A stretch of DNA of 64,000 bases from CAYNHQ01 sp964397255. Its GTDB lineage: Bacteria; Bdellovibrionota_G; JALEGL01; DATDPG01. The notes beneath the pieces are model-generated. The model searched no databases. It was not told the DNA's origin and saw nothing but the letters and a program-made list of their open reading frames with translations. Below, one piece after another: positions 17,564 through 26,280 of the stretch. Location of the stretch: positions 62,001-126,000 of the forward strand of contig CAYNHQ010000002.1 in the NCBI GenBank assembly GCA_964397255.1, read 5' to 3'. How positions within the stretch are numbered: the first letter of the stretch is position 1; the number at the start of each line of letters is the position of its first letter. Made by a program: the position numbers and the translations under genes.

Positions 17564-18598
17564 ATGGTGTCCATGAAAGGGCTAAAATCTAAGCTCACAT
17601 CAAAATTCTCAGTAAATCCCTATCGACGAGGAAGAACCATTCTCCTCGCCCCCATGGACGCCTTGATATCTTGGCTCGCAAAACGCTCATACCTAATTTT
17701 TAGGATCTGGGAGCGCTATCATGCGGCCACTCTCACTGCATTTAATACTTCGAGTTCTAACAGCCCAAATTGTGACACGACTTCATTGGCTAATTTGAAA
17801 AGGCAGGGTTTTACCAGTCTTCCAAGTACTTTTGCGGCCGCGGAAATTAAAGATGCAAGAGACTACGTGTTACGTCTGTTTGAAGGAATTCATGCATTCG
17901 CAGAGTCCCGTGACCCGGAGAAAAAACGAGATCTCTTACGTTGGTCAGATGAAGAAGGGGAGTATGAATTGGACCGTATTGGCGGTCGAACCCGGATTTA
18001 TTTTAAATCTGGAATATTGGAATCTCCCACGCTTCCAAAGGTCCTCAGAGATTTTGCAAACTATCTACCTTTGCACTCACTGGCTCAGGCCTATTTTGAT
18101 GCGGATCAAATTATCACGCAGCGTCCTTATTTTATGGCTGAAGTAATGATTCCCGCTCCGACTCGTGAGCCGTGGCACATCGACTGTTTTCGCCCGACGC
18201 TTAAAGCTTTCTTGAATCTTGCAGATGTCGGTCCGGGCCAAGCACCCTTACGTTATATTCCGGGTTCTCATCATGTGAATGCAGACGACGAACGGAGGCA
18301 TCGACAGCTCTTCGAAATCGCCAATGGTGGACAAGGGCCCGCCTATTTCGACCGGGAAACCTGTAGACGCTTTGACGCCGAAGCTAAAGAACTGGTGGGA
18401 GCGGAAAATACCATCTTGGCCTTCGACGTTCGGGGTGCCCATGCAGGCTCCTATTGCCGAAGTGGTCAAAGAATCACACTTGCCAATGGGTATTGGCCTC
18501 TAACATCGTCTCGTTTTAATCCTAGAATTTTTCGAAACCCAACTCGAGCTCCTTACCCTTGGGAACGTGAGGGGGTTTCTGCTTCCGAATATTCCTAG
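17564..18598 (+). CDS. Phytanoyl-CoA dioxygenase (PhyH)-family Fe(II)/2-oxoglutarate oxygenase
   Basis: A 344-residue protein. PWHIDCFRP near residue 204 gives the HxD iron ligands. DVRGAHAGSYCRSGQRITL near residue 288 gives the distal histidine and the arginine that binds 2-oxoglutarate. YIPGSHH is also typical of PhyH enzymes. It would hydroxylate or halogenate a sugar, lipid or acyl group. Its start follows the methyltransferase stop by 3 bases, so the pair is likely co-translated. The 3' end overlaps the convergent DUF4910 gene by 4 bases. Confidence 0.8.
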   Translation: MVSMKGLKSKLTSKFSVNPYRRGRTILLAPMDALISWLAKRSYLIFRIWERYHAATLTAFNTSSSNSPNCDTTSLANLKRQGFTSLPSTFAAAEIKDARDYVLRLFEGIHAFAESRDPEKKRDLLRWSDEEGEYELDRIGGRTRIYFKSGILESPTLPKVLRDFANYLPLHSLAQAYFDADQIITQRPYFMAEVMIPAPTREPWHIDCFRPTLKAFLNLADVGPGQAPLRYIPGSHHVNADDERRHRQLFEIANGGQGPAYFDRETCRRFDAEAKELVGAENTILAFDVRGAHAGSYCRSGQRITLANGYWPLTSSRFNPRIFRNPTRAPYPWEREGVSASEYS

Positions 18599-19968
18599 TT
18601 TACGGATCGAGTTCGCAACAAGAGGGGCGTCGTAGAGATCAATCCTTTTTCCTCAAACTTTTTCACATAATGGAAAAGTGAATCGAATGGCAAATCATGC
18701 TTTTCAGCGACATCGAGCAATGAGGTCCTTCCGTCGAAATAGCGAAGAATGCAGTCGTTTAAGTAACCCCATTTCTCACCATCTTCAGTTACCTGACGAC
18801 GAACGGCAGGATCCATTCGCTCGTGATAAAGATTGTATTTCGGATTTGAGAGACACACGATTCCCCTGAATTTTCTTTTCATCACGATATTGTTTTCCAG
18901 AACGAAAATGACCCGCTGAAAAACGTCGTAAAATTCAAGAAGCTTGCCGGGATCCATCAAATCCGGGGTGTCGAGACTTGTATGATATTCCCGGTAGGGA
19001 TACCCAACTTCAGCGCGGTTGACCTGAACGAAAGGAACCTCGTATCCGGGAGATTCCCAGACCGTTTCATCGTTTCCAACGCTTCTACGCCATTCCACCG
19101 TTCGATAATTTGCGCAGTAATGGCGGAGCGTCACACGAAACGCCCGGTCGATGAGTTGGTTTCCTAAGAATGAAGAAGCCAGCGTGAAAGAACCCTGCGT
19201 ACCCATCATTTCCCCAAACACCCCTGCCACGATTTGATTCAAACGTTTTGGACTCATTTGAGACAAATAAAAGACCGTTCCAATGTGTTCAGGGCACATC
19301 AAGAGCCGATAGGAATAGCGCGTGGGCTGATCCTTAAGCCATTGAAAAAGTCGAATCATGACCGCGGTTCCGGCGAAACCATCGTTGGCCATGTGAGGGT
19401 GGCAAGTGTTGGAATGAAACACGATCGTTTCGGGAACCTCTCCCCGATGGTTTGCTTCAGCCACTAACATTTCTCCCTTGGAATATTCCGTTTCGAGATC
19501 CACCTCATATTTGCCGGGTTTCCAACTTCGAATGATTCGATGAGGGATGCTGAGCGCCCAATCTGCGTTCCAAGGACGATATTGCCACTGGCAATGAAAC
19601 ATATAGGCCGTGGGATTTTTGGGATCCGTGACCACATGCTTCATCAACTCTTTAAGTGACAACTCCCCCTGAAACGAACGGGAGTAATAGGCCACACCCA
19701 GCGTGTGACTCTTTCCATCAAATAAAATTCGCCCACCTTTTCGAACGAGGGCCCTTTTTACTTTCCAAGACTGAGGCACCTGCCAACCCAAGTGTTCGCT
19801 TCCCGAAGGATATCGATGTATTTCAATGGGTAGCTCTTTCGACAACCGTTCAAATAGTGCCGCATTTTCCTCTGTCAGAACGCCAGTTCGAAATCGACAC
19901 AAGTCTCGCGTGAGCCCCATAAAATCGGGCTCGTTGGACTGAACTATTTTTCGAACCGAGCGAATCAA
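18595..19968 (-). CDS. DUF4910 family protein: M28-like aminopeptidase domain plus C-terminal winged helix
   Basis: A 457-residue protein. The middle contains an M28 peptidase-like metal site: SNTCHPHMANDGFAGTAV near residue 190 (H and D ligands) and MCPEHIGT near residue 225 (E and H). The C-terminal 60 residues form a helix-turn-helix-like region around LNDCILRYFDGRTSLLDVAE. This architecture is known as DUF4910 and recurs in polysaccharide clusters, but its reaction is not firmly established to my knowledge. Zinc-dependent amide hydrolysis or an amide-forming role are both possible. It is the last gene of the seven-gene operon and overlaps the AAC(3)-like gene by 4 bases. Confidence 0.75.
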   Translation of the reverse strand: MIRSVRKIVQSNEPDFMGLTRDLCRFRTGVLTEENAALFERLSKELPIEIHRYPSGSEHLGWQVPQSWKVKRALVRKGGRILFDGKSHTLGVAYYSRSFQGELSLKELMKHVVTDPKNPTAYMFHCQWQYRPWNADWALSIPHRIIRSWKPGKYEVDLETEYSKGEMLVAEANHRGEVPETIVFHSNTCHPHMANDGFAGTAVMIRLFQWLKDQPTRYSYRLLMCPEHIGTVFYLSQMSPKRLNQIVAGVFGEMMGTQGSFTLASSFLGNQLIDRAFRVTLRHYCANYRTVEWRRSVGNDETVWESPGYEVPFVQVNRAEVGYPYREYHTSLDTPDLMDPGKLLEFYDVFQRVIFVLENNIVMKRKFRGIVCLSNPKYNLYHERMDPAVRRQVTEDGEKWGYLNDCILRYFDGRTSLLDVAEKHDLPFDSLFHYVKKFEEKGLISTTPLLLRTRSVN

Positions 19969-20828
19969 GAGAAACGGACCTCATTTGAAACATACGCTCC
20001 AGTGGGTCCATCGGTAGGAATTTCTCCCGGTACAAACGCTGGTGGTTGTTTTAGAAAGTAATAGAGATCCTTGCCCAACATTCGTGAGCCCTCTTCAAAT
20101 ACTTTCTTCGCCGAGGGAAGCAAGAAAACGCGCCCACGTCCTATGGTTTGGCTTCGAATCAAGCCGAGATCTTCAAGATGCCGCTCAAAGCGAGAACAAT
20201 CCTCGGCAATTTTAAAACGTCGGTCCAAGAATCGGACCGCAGCGGTCACAGGTAAATCAATTTTGCGTCCCGCCTCAAAGATCTCTGTCGGGTAGAGCTT
20301 GTTATAAAGATATGGGACCCCAAATCGATATTGAATCAGCATGACAAATGTAAACGCGAGTCGAGGTGGGAGGCCCAGAAAGCAAATCTGCGCATCGTGC
20401 TCCAGCAAACCCTCCCATGCCGATCCAGTACCATAGGCCGATGCCGACCACCGATGCGCAATATCTGCTCCAAGTGGGCCGACGGCCGCCACCGCGCTCA
20501 TAGGACAATAAGTACGCAACATCTCCGGGAGGGACACCACATAATCGCTCAGAACGCCCTGCGCTCGATCCACCGGACTCCTTTGACAATCATAGGGTTT
20601 GCCAAACCGAGCGTAGTCTTCAAACGCGGCTGGAACGGAGATGGTCCCATTCGTCCCCACGACCTCTCGAAGCGCGCGATAGATTTCGGCCGGAAGCTTC
20701 GGAAGTTCGACATCTGTCATCCCCCCGAGTGAGAAAAGGGAACTATGAATGTGAAGTACGCGATCTCGCTTTACCCCAACCATGTCCAGGGCCGAAACCA
20801 AGTCAGAATATTTATAATCGGCACTCAT
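19965..20828 (-). CDS. AAC(3)-family N-acyltransferase
   Basis: A 287-residue member of the aminoglycoside 3-N-acetyltransferase fold. LHIHSSLFSLGG near residue 25 and the GTISVPAAFEDY segment near residue 80 are the typical N-terminal motifs. RSPVDRAQGVLSDYV and then AYGTGSAWEGLLEHDAQICFLG fit the CoA/ACP and active-site regions. In surface-glycan loci members of this family acylate amino sugars rather than drugs. Here it directly follows an acyl carrier protein gene with an ATGA overlap, so it is the best candidate to transfer the acyl group made by this operon. Confidence 0.82.
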   Translation of the reverse strand: MSADYKYSDLVSALDMVGVKRDRVLHIHSSLFSLGGMTDVELPKLPAEIYRALREVVGTNGTISVPAAFEDYARFGKPYDCQRSPVDRAQGVLSDYVVSLPEMLRTYCPMSAVAAVGPLGADIAHRWSASAYGTGSAWEGLLEHDAQICFLGLPPRLAFTFVMLIQYRFGVPYLYNKLYPTEIFEAGRKIDLPVTAAVRFLDRRFKIAEDCSRFERHLEDLGLIRSQTIGRGRVFLLPSAKKVFEEGSRMLGKDLYYFLKQPPAFVPGEIPTDGPTGAYVSNEVRFS

Positions 20829-21091
20829 TTTTCTTTGGGTTCAATTTTCGATTCGACGATTTGAATTAACCCACCAACGTTTTTGAAGCGTGGATCCTCT
20901 AAATCACCAGAGGTAAACCGAAGAGAAAAGACCTTTTCGATTTCGACAATTAGCTCAAGGATTCCAAAGGAGTCCACTAGGCCCGATGAAACATAATCAC
21001 ATTTCTTCTTTTCCTCGAACGTATTCCCTGGAACAGGCGATTTTTTCTCGATCCACTGAATCACAAATTGTTCGACATTCGGTCTCGTCAC
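20825..21091 (-). CDS. Acyl carrier protein
   Basis: An 88-residue ACP-like protein starting at GTG 21091. SSGLVDSFGILELIVEIEK places the DSF(G) motif near residue 42, where the serine would carry the phosphopantetheine arm. The following acidic helix and FSLRF match ACP helix II. Length is typical. It sits between the cyclase gene (10 bases away) and the AAC(3)-like gene. It is a dedicated carrier, most likely loaded by the acyl-AMP ligase in the same operon. Confidence 0.85.
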   Translation of the reverse strand: MTRPNVEQFVIQWIEKKSPVPGNTFEEKKKCDYVSSGLVDSFGILELIVEIEKVFSLRFTSGDLEDPRFKNVGGLIQIVESKIEPKEK

Positions 21092-21101
21092 CTTCTATCC
21101 C

Positions 21102-21791
21102 TCAGTACCTTTCAACTGCAGCGCAACGAGCAGGCGATCCATCGCCCGAAACAATTTTCAGAGGCATTACAATTAACTCGACCTCACGGGAGTGGATTTG
21201 ATCTAGATTCGCTAGGTATTCGACCAAAACCACATTGTTCCCCAGAAAGATCTTATGAATCGGCGAGTCCGGAGTGGAACCCTTGCCGTGAAGAGGATTA
21301 TCACCCATGGGAGTATCCATTGCGACCAGGATGACTCCCTTTTTCACAAGCCATTCAGCAGCGGCCGGTGAAAGAAATGGATGGTCTGAATAGTATAGTG
21401 GCGTCTCCCAATGTTTGGACCAGTTGAATCGCAAAATGACCCGCTCTTGAATCGCTTGAGAGCGACCTTCTAACTTTTCGACAGTGATTTCCGTTCGAGG
21501 AGGAAGGTCAGAAAAATCAATAAGGCTCGCTTCTCCGATAAGCGTATCGAGAGGAACTTGATCGATCGTGGCTCCTCCGGGAATGAAATGTCGAGGGGCA
21601 TCGCAGTGGGTGCCTGTATGCGTTCCAAGCACGACCCTTCTTGTTTCTCGCTGTTCCGATTCAAACTTTCCGAGAACCGAAATTTCCACGTCCGGATGCC
21701 AATAAACAGGAAATCGCATCATTCCTTGTCGAATGGGAAGACTTAAATCGATGATCCTTCTTTTCACGGCGGGTCGGCTTCTCTGGCTCAT
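21102..21791 (-). CDS. Cyclase/kynurenine formamidase-like metal hydrolase
   Basis: A 229-residue protein from ATG 21791, which overlaps the VOC stop as ATGA; a longer frame to 21962 is not needed. RIIDLSLPIRQGMMRFP at the start and GTHTGTHCDAPRHF near residue 55 are the hallmarks of the cyclase family (PF04199). The HTGTHxDAPxH motif binds the metal ion, and DHPFLSPAAAEWLVK follows. Family members hydrolyse N-formylkynurenine or act on small carboxylic substrates and polyketide rings. Here it may process the acyl precursor; the exact step is unknown. Confidence 0.83.
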   Translation of the reverse strand: MSQRSRPAVKRRIIDLSLPIRQGMMRFPVYWHPDVEISVLGKFESEQRETRRVVLGTHTGTHCDAPRHFIPGGATIDQVPLDTLIGEASLIDFSDLPPRTEITVEKLEGRSQAIQERVILRFNWSKHWETPLYYSDHPFLSPAAAEWLVKKGVILVAMDTPMGDNPLHGKGSTPDSPIHKIFLGNNVVLVEYLANLDQIHSREVELIVMPLKIVSGDGSPARCAAVERY

Positions 21792-22453
21792 ACCATGAAT
21801 TGAAGTAATTCGACGATCTCTTTCGTTGGCGATCGAACCAGGCCCACATTCATCCTCTTTCCACCCAGTTGTAATTGAAAGGAGCCCGATATTTCCGTTC
21901 CACCCTGACGCTCTAAATTGCGAAAATCCTCTTCCATATCGGTCGTCACAAATGAGAGGCAATTGATTCCCGGATCGTCCATATACATCGGAAAACCCGA
22001 ATCGACCTCTTTGGACCCATAAATCTTTAGATCAATGGCTGTCCACAGACTTTTCCCTCTATGCCGAAGGTGCTGTACTTCAAGCTCCGGAGTCTTACGT
22101 TCAATGTGCTCCAACCCTAGTCCTTCCATCCAAAACTGCTGGGTCGCCGCGACATCCGAAGTCAATAATTGAAAAGTCGATGTCCACTGACCCCCTTCCT
22201 TTTCACGTTGATACGACCTAGGCGCCTTCTTGGGTGTGGAACCATAGTCCACCAGTTCAACAGACAGGTCACCCAATTTTTGCATGAATGCCAACTGGTG
22301 TGCGTCCACCCATTTTCTGAGAAATGGTCTTTTCTCCGGATGATTTTCCACTTTTTCTAGAAATTTCAGTGAAAAGCCTATTTGTTTCCACATTTCGCAA
22401 CCTTCTTGGATAGGTGAATAATACTCTGTCAAATGACTAAAGCCGACAATCAC
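21788..22453 (-). CDS. VOC (glyoxalase/dioxygenase fold) superfamily protein
   Basis: A 221-residue protein from GTG 22453, which overlaps the ligase stop as GTGA; the ATG at 22474 gives seven more residues. It contains two halves of the VOC fold: IVGFSHLTEYYSPIQEG at the N-terminus, and FQLLTSDVAATQQFWMEGLG with MDDPGINCLSF and KRMNVGLVRSP in the second half. Such proteins isomerise, epimerise or oxygenate metal-chelated small acids. In this operon it probably acts on an oxoacid or an acyl thioester. Confidence 0.7.
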   Translation of the reverse strand: MIVGFSHLTEYYSPIQEGCEMWKQIGFSLKFLEKVENHPEKRPFLRKWVDAHQLAFMQKLGDLSVELVDYGSTPKKAPRSYQREKEGGQWTSTFQLLTSDVAATQQFWMEGLGLEHIERKTPELEVQHLRHRGKSLWTAIDLKIYGSKEVDSGFPMYMDDPGINCLSFVTTDMEEDFRNLERQGGTEISGSFQLQLGGKRMNVGLVRSPTKEIVELLQFMV

Positions 22454-23982
22454 GCCTGCTCCGCTGAAAGCCACGTCCGCAATTTTCTCTTTTGCACTTT
22501 GCCTGAAGAAGTCATGGGGAACTCTGTCATGAATGCAATCCGCTCGGGTACAGCGATCGAAGCTAGGCGTTCTTTACAGTGAGCAATCAACGACGCGCGC
22601 AAGTCGGATTCACTTTTCCCTTTTTTAGCAATGACTACGGCGCCTACATCTTCTCCATAAAACTCATGAGGAATTCCAATCACAGCTGCCTGCTCAACAT
22701 CAGGATGTTGAAGGAGGACCTCTTCGATTTTTCGGGGACTAAGGTTTGTCCCTCCTTTAATAATGAGATCTTTGATTCGGTCTCGAATCGTAACAAACCC
22801 ATCTTTGGATAGGGTCCCCACATCGCCAGTAGCAAACCATTCGTCAGTCGAAAGAGGCGCCTGTGTGACGGCATCCCAATAACCCGCCATCCGGTATGGG
22901 GTTCGAACGAGGATTTCACCTCCACGATTTCCTTCTTCGTCATTCCTGTCTTCAATCTTCATATCTATTCCGGAAAGACATTTCCCCACCGCACCAGATT
23001 CTCTCGGCGCAAAGGTCGAGTTTACCGTTATGAAAAGAAGCTCTGACAACCCGTAGCTCTCAAGAAGCGTCAGGTGATATTTTTTTTCAAAGTCCTCCCT
23101 CAATGTCAATGAAAGGGGAGCCGTTCCAACGAAAGCAAGGGGTGATTCATTCCCCAAGTAGGAAAGTGGATTCTCGGAACGATCCATTTTCATGAGAGAT
23201 CGAAGAATTGTGGGCGTTAACCAGAACATGTTCGCCCCACCTTGCGCAGCATCCTTCCAAAAATGGAGTGCTAATTGGGCATCAAAGCCCCGAGTCAAGA
23301 CGACCGAGCCTCCGGCCATAAGCGGAGATAGAAGTGAATTGAGAAATCCTGCCATATAGCTCATCGGTAAGATGTGATAGAGGACCGAGGAACGTCCTAC
23401 ACCCGTTGCTTGATTAAACGCTTGGGCATTCCCCGTGAGCGCGCTCAGACGATGAGACACCCCCTTGGGCTGTGCTGTTGTTCCCGACGTATAATGGATC
23501 GAAAAGAGATCATTCATGGATGATAAATTAAATCGTTCTTCCCCCTCGCGACCTACTTCGTGAAGAAATGACCGCAGCTCGAGACAATGCGTCAAATGAG
23601 CAAGGGGCAATAGGAGCGAGGAGAAGTCTCCAACTTTCGGATCAAAGAGAATGATTTTGGGCTTCGAGCTGGCAAGAATAAAACCGATATCGGTTACATG
23701 GAGTCGGATGTTGATGGGCACAGCAATCGTCGATGAGAATGCGCATGCCAGATAGAGAGAGAAGTATTCCGCACTGTTCTCGAGAAGAAATGCCACCCGA
23801 TCGCCGGGACGAGCGCCATTCTTCCCAATTACCTCCGCCGCACGACAAGCGTTCCGCCAGATATCCCCGTACGTAACGGAAGTTCCCGAGCTTGCATCGA
23901 AAAGAAATTTCCTTTTCGAATGTTCGCGAAACAGAGCTGCGAGATCTTCACTTGTCGTCGTCACTCTCTTGCTCGGCGCCAT
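22450..23982 (-). CDS. Class I adenylate-forming enzyme (acyl-CoA/acyl-ACP ligase)
   Basis: A 510-residue AMP-ligase. SIHYTSGTTAQPKGVSHR near residue 155 is the P-loop A3 motif. ESYGLSELLFITVN near residue 305 is A5, WFATGDVGTLSKDGFV with RDRIKDLIIKGGTN near residues 390-410 are A7 and A8, and SSGKVQKRKLR near the C-terminus is A10 with the catalytic lysine. It should activate a carboxylic acid as acyl-AMP and pass it to CoA or the ACP encoded two genes on. It overlaps the aldolase gene by 35 bases; a GTG at 23964 is an alternative start. Confidence 0.9.
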   Translation of the reverse strand: MAPSKRVTTTSEDLAALFREHSKRKFLFDASSGTSVTYGDIWRNACRAAEVIGKNGARPGDRVAFLLENSAEYFSLYLACAFSSTIAVPINIRLHVTDIGFILASSKPKIILFDPKVGDFSSLLLPLAHLTHCLELRSFLHEVGREGEERFNLSSMNDLFSIHYTSGTTAQPKGVSHRLSALTGNAQAFNQATGVGRSSVLYHILPMSYMAGFLNSLLSPLMAGGSVVLTRGFDAQLALHFWKDAAQGGANMFWLTPTILRSLMKMDRSENPLSYLGNESPLAFVGTAPLSLTLREDFEKKYHLTLLESYGLSELLFITVNSTFAPRESGAVGKCLSGIDMKIEDRNDEEGNRGGEILVRTPYRMAGYWDAVTQAPLSTDEWFATGDVGTLSKDGFVTIRDRIKDLIIKGGTNLSPRKIEEVLLQHPDVEQAAVIGIPHEFYGEDVGAVVIAKKGKSESDLRASLIAHCKERLASIAVPERIAFMTEFPMTSSGKVQKRKLRTWLSAEQA

Positions 23983-25054
23983 AGTAGAGATCGAAGCTAA
24001 ATCGTGCGCTATAAACTTCTATTTCTTTGTCACGAAGTTTCTGAGCTAACGACTCCACAAGAGTTCGAGGGGCATTCACCTTGTCGTGCTCACACAGAGA
24101 CATAATTAATTTTCTAGGATCTACACCATATCTACCTGAATATTCACGAATAATCCCCATGTAACTCGAATGAAACTCAGAGAATCCACAAATCATGTCG
24201 AGGCTGTCATAGCCGTGCCGCCGAATTAGAGGGCGAATGTATTTTTCTGAAACATCCATCGTCGCAAGAGGATCCATGGACAGAGAATAACCTTTACGTT
24301 TCATCACCAGTAAAAAGACCTCAGTAGGGGTATTCCCAGAGCTCCGTCCCATTCCCTGCAGGGAGGTGTCGATCATGTACGTTCCATTTTCGGCGGCTAC
24401 CAACGAATTGGCCACCGCCAATTCCAAATTGTTGTGTCCGTGGAATCCTATTCGTACATCACATAAATCTTGAATGGCATGGATATAGTTCGCGACCTGC
24501 TCAGGAAACATGCCTCCCGCTGAATCGACCAGGTACACCACATCGGCTCCATAACTCTGGGAAAGCTTCGCCCGAAGCGCGAAGTCTTTGGGTGGGAGGG
24601 TGTAAGACTTCATAAAATTGGATGTCACCAGCATTCCATATTTCTTCGCACGTTCGACAAAGGGCTTGGATTCTTCCACACGTGAGACTTCGGTCCCGAT
24701 TCGAATGAATTTCATTCCATGCTCGGCGGCCATATCAATGTCCTCCAGCCTCGCAATGCCCGGAATACAAAACATCCCGAATTTCGCTCTTTTGAGCGAA
24801 CGTGCGGCTGCTTTGAGATAGCCTTCATCACTCTCGGCGGCTTTTCCGAATCCACGATTTGAAGCGTTGAGTCCCACGCCATGCCCGATTTCAATCCAAT
24901 CGAAACCCAAGCGTTCCAAAGCAGTTGCAATTTTTTCCGTGTCTGCGGCCGAAAACTGAAAGTTAATCGAGTAACTGCCATCTCGAAGCGTGGTTTCGAG
25001 GATCTCCAGTGCCTTGGGTGCGAGAGGTTTTTCGCGGGCCATTTCGGCAGTCAT
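23948..25054 (-). CDS. DRE-TIM metallolyase, 4-hydroxy-2-oxovalerate aldolase/HMG-CoA lyase-like
   Basis: From ATG 25054 the protein has 368 residues (a TTG at 25081 is the alternative). ILETTLRDGSYSINFQF near residue 17 is the DRE-TIM signature (R-D and metal aspartate). GFHGHNNLELAVANS near residue 225 gives the metal-binding HxHN histidines. The family cleaves or forms C-C bonds between an oxoacid and an aldehyde or acetyl unit. Homologues annotated as 4-hydroxy-2-oxovalerate aldolase occur in O-antigen loci. As first gene of the operon it probably makes the carbon skeleton later activated by the ligase. Confidence 0.82.
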   Translation of the reverse strand: MTAEMAREKPLAPKALEILETTLRDGSYSINFQFSAADTEKIATALERLGFDWIEIGHGVGLNASNRGFGKAAESDEGYLKAAARSLKRAKFGMFCIPGIARLEDIDMAAEHGMKFIRIGTEVSRVEESKPFVERAKKYGMLVTSNFMKSYTLPPKDFALRAKLSQSYGADVVYLVDSAGGMFPEQVANYIHAIQDLCDVRIGFHGHNNLELAVANSLVAAENGTYMIDTSLQGMGRSSGNTPTEVFLLVMKRKGYSLSMDPLATMDVSEKYIRPLIRRHGYDSLDMICGFSEFHSSYMGIIREYSGRYGVDPRKLIMSLCEHDKVNAPRTLVESLAQKLRDKEIEVYSARFSFDLYYGAEQESDDDK

Positions 25055-25140
25055 GCTACAGTTGAATCGAAACCAGGGCAAACGAGCGATCCAGAATTTC
25101 TCTTTTTGAAATTACACAATCCAACTACGATGCGTAAGAC

Positions 25141-26280
25141 ATGCCTCTTTGCCAAGACGTAATTGCGCTTCCCGTCGGATCGAACCGTTGGATTCTCTAC
25201 AATGCTTTTACACGTACCGCATTAGGGGCCGATGGCGATGCGATGAAGCTCATTTCGGAAATGGAACAAAGCAGTTCAGGTTCTTGTCGAGGAAATATCT
25301 GGGAAATAACTGATTTTTCCAATCGTGACGGATTATTGGCGGATCCAACCCGAATCCTTCGGAAGGTTCCCCTTTGGCCGCCGCCTAGGAATGTAAATCT
25401 TGCTGAGCTTCGGGCACTGCTCGAAAAGAATTTTTTATGGGTTGTGGATGAAGAAAAATACCGAGACCGCTTTCAACCCAAAACATCCCTCCTCGATCAT
25501 GAGCATTTCGGAAATTTCCACCAACAACTCTCTCAATATCTTTTTCTCACCCTTCGGAAAAACCCGAGCGATTGGTGGGCGAACCAGAAATTTGAGGCCG
25601 ATTTCTCCGCTTTACGCCCCACCCTTTATGCCGCTGTCCAGGAGCATTTTTTGAAATCTTATTTCCCGTCCCGCCTTCGCTCTACGGATCATGTGTACGA
25701 CCTCGGCTGCGGGACTGGATTTTATTCAAACCTCATGGCTAAGTGCGCGGCATCTGTAACGGGTCTTGACCCTTCGGAAGCCTACCTTGAAATTGCAAAG
25801 GCTCATGCGGCGCCAAATGCGAGATTTGAGGTACGTGCGATCGGCTACGACAAAAGCATGGACAATCTACCTTCGAACGAAGCGGATTTTGTCTTTATGA
25901 GCGATGCTCTACTGTTTTATTTTGTGTGGCCGTTTACGGGCGAAGCCCCCCGCCTCGAAGTTCTGTTCCGCGATGTTCGTCGATTGCTCAAACCCACGAG
26001 TACTTTTGTTTGTCTCGAGCCACACTACCTTTTTTGGCTTGCTCCCTGGCTCGGAAGTGAAGAACATCCCTTCACGGTTCAAACAGAATACCGAGATCAC
26101 AATTTCGGAGTGGTCCCAACGCTGAGTCGATTGATTCAGGAATTCAACAAAGGCGGGTTTAATGTGTCATGGATGGAGGAGCTTTACCCCGACCCGAAAT
26201 TTAGGTCGACGGATTCACGTGCCTTTGGTTTCGCTAACGAATTTCCCCTTTGGCACTTGTTTGAGCTCAAGCCCCGATAA
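25141..26280 (+). CDS. SAM-dependent methyltransferase with N-terminal PqqD-like region
   Basis: A 379-residue protein. The C-terminal two thirds hold a class I methyltransferase: VYDLGCGTGFYSNLMAK near residue 184 and FVFMSDALLFYFVW near residue 250. The first 75 residues (for example SNRWILYNAFTRTALGADGD) resemble the PqqD-like segments that precede radical SAM or peptide-maturation enzymes. This is a tentative fold call. It is transcribed alone, divergent from the aldolase operon, and its 3' end overlaps the ABC ATPase gene by 66 bases. Confidence 0.72.
   Translation: MPLCQDVIALPVGSNRWILYNAFTRTALGADGDAMKLISEMEQSSSGSCRGNIWEITDFSNRDGLLADPTRILRKVPLWPPPRNVNLAELRALLEKNFLWVVDEEKYRDRFQPKTSLLDHEHFGNFHQQLSQYLFLTLRKNPSDWWANQKFEADFSALRPTLYAAVQEHFLKSYFPSRLRSTDHVYDLGCGTGFYSNLMAKCAASVTGLDPSEAYLEIAKAHAAPNARFEVRAIGYDKSMDNLPSNEADFVFMSDALLFYFVWPFTGEAPRLEVLFRDVRRLLKPTSTFVCLEPHYLFWLAPWLGSEEHPFTVQTEYRDHNFGVVPTLSRLIQEFNKGGFNVSWMEELYPDPKFRSTDSRAFGFANEFPLWHLFELKPR

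Noticed and set aside
19965..20828. Aminoglycoside resistance gene
   Set aside because: The AAC(3) fold is used widely for amino-sugar acylation in glycan loci; the ACP next door and the operon context argue against drug resistance.
20825..25054. Fatty-acid or polyketide synthase cluster
   Set aside because: There is an ACP and an AMP-ligase but no ketosynthase, acyltransferase domain or reductase.
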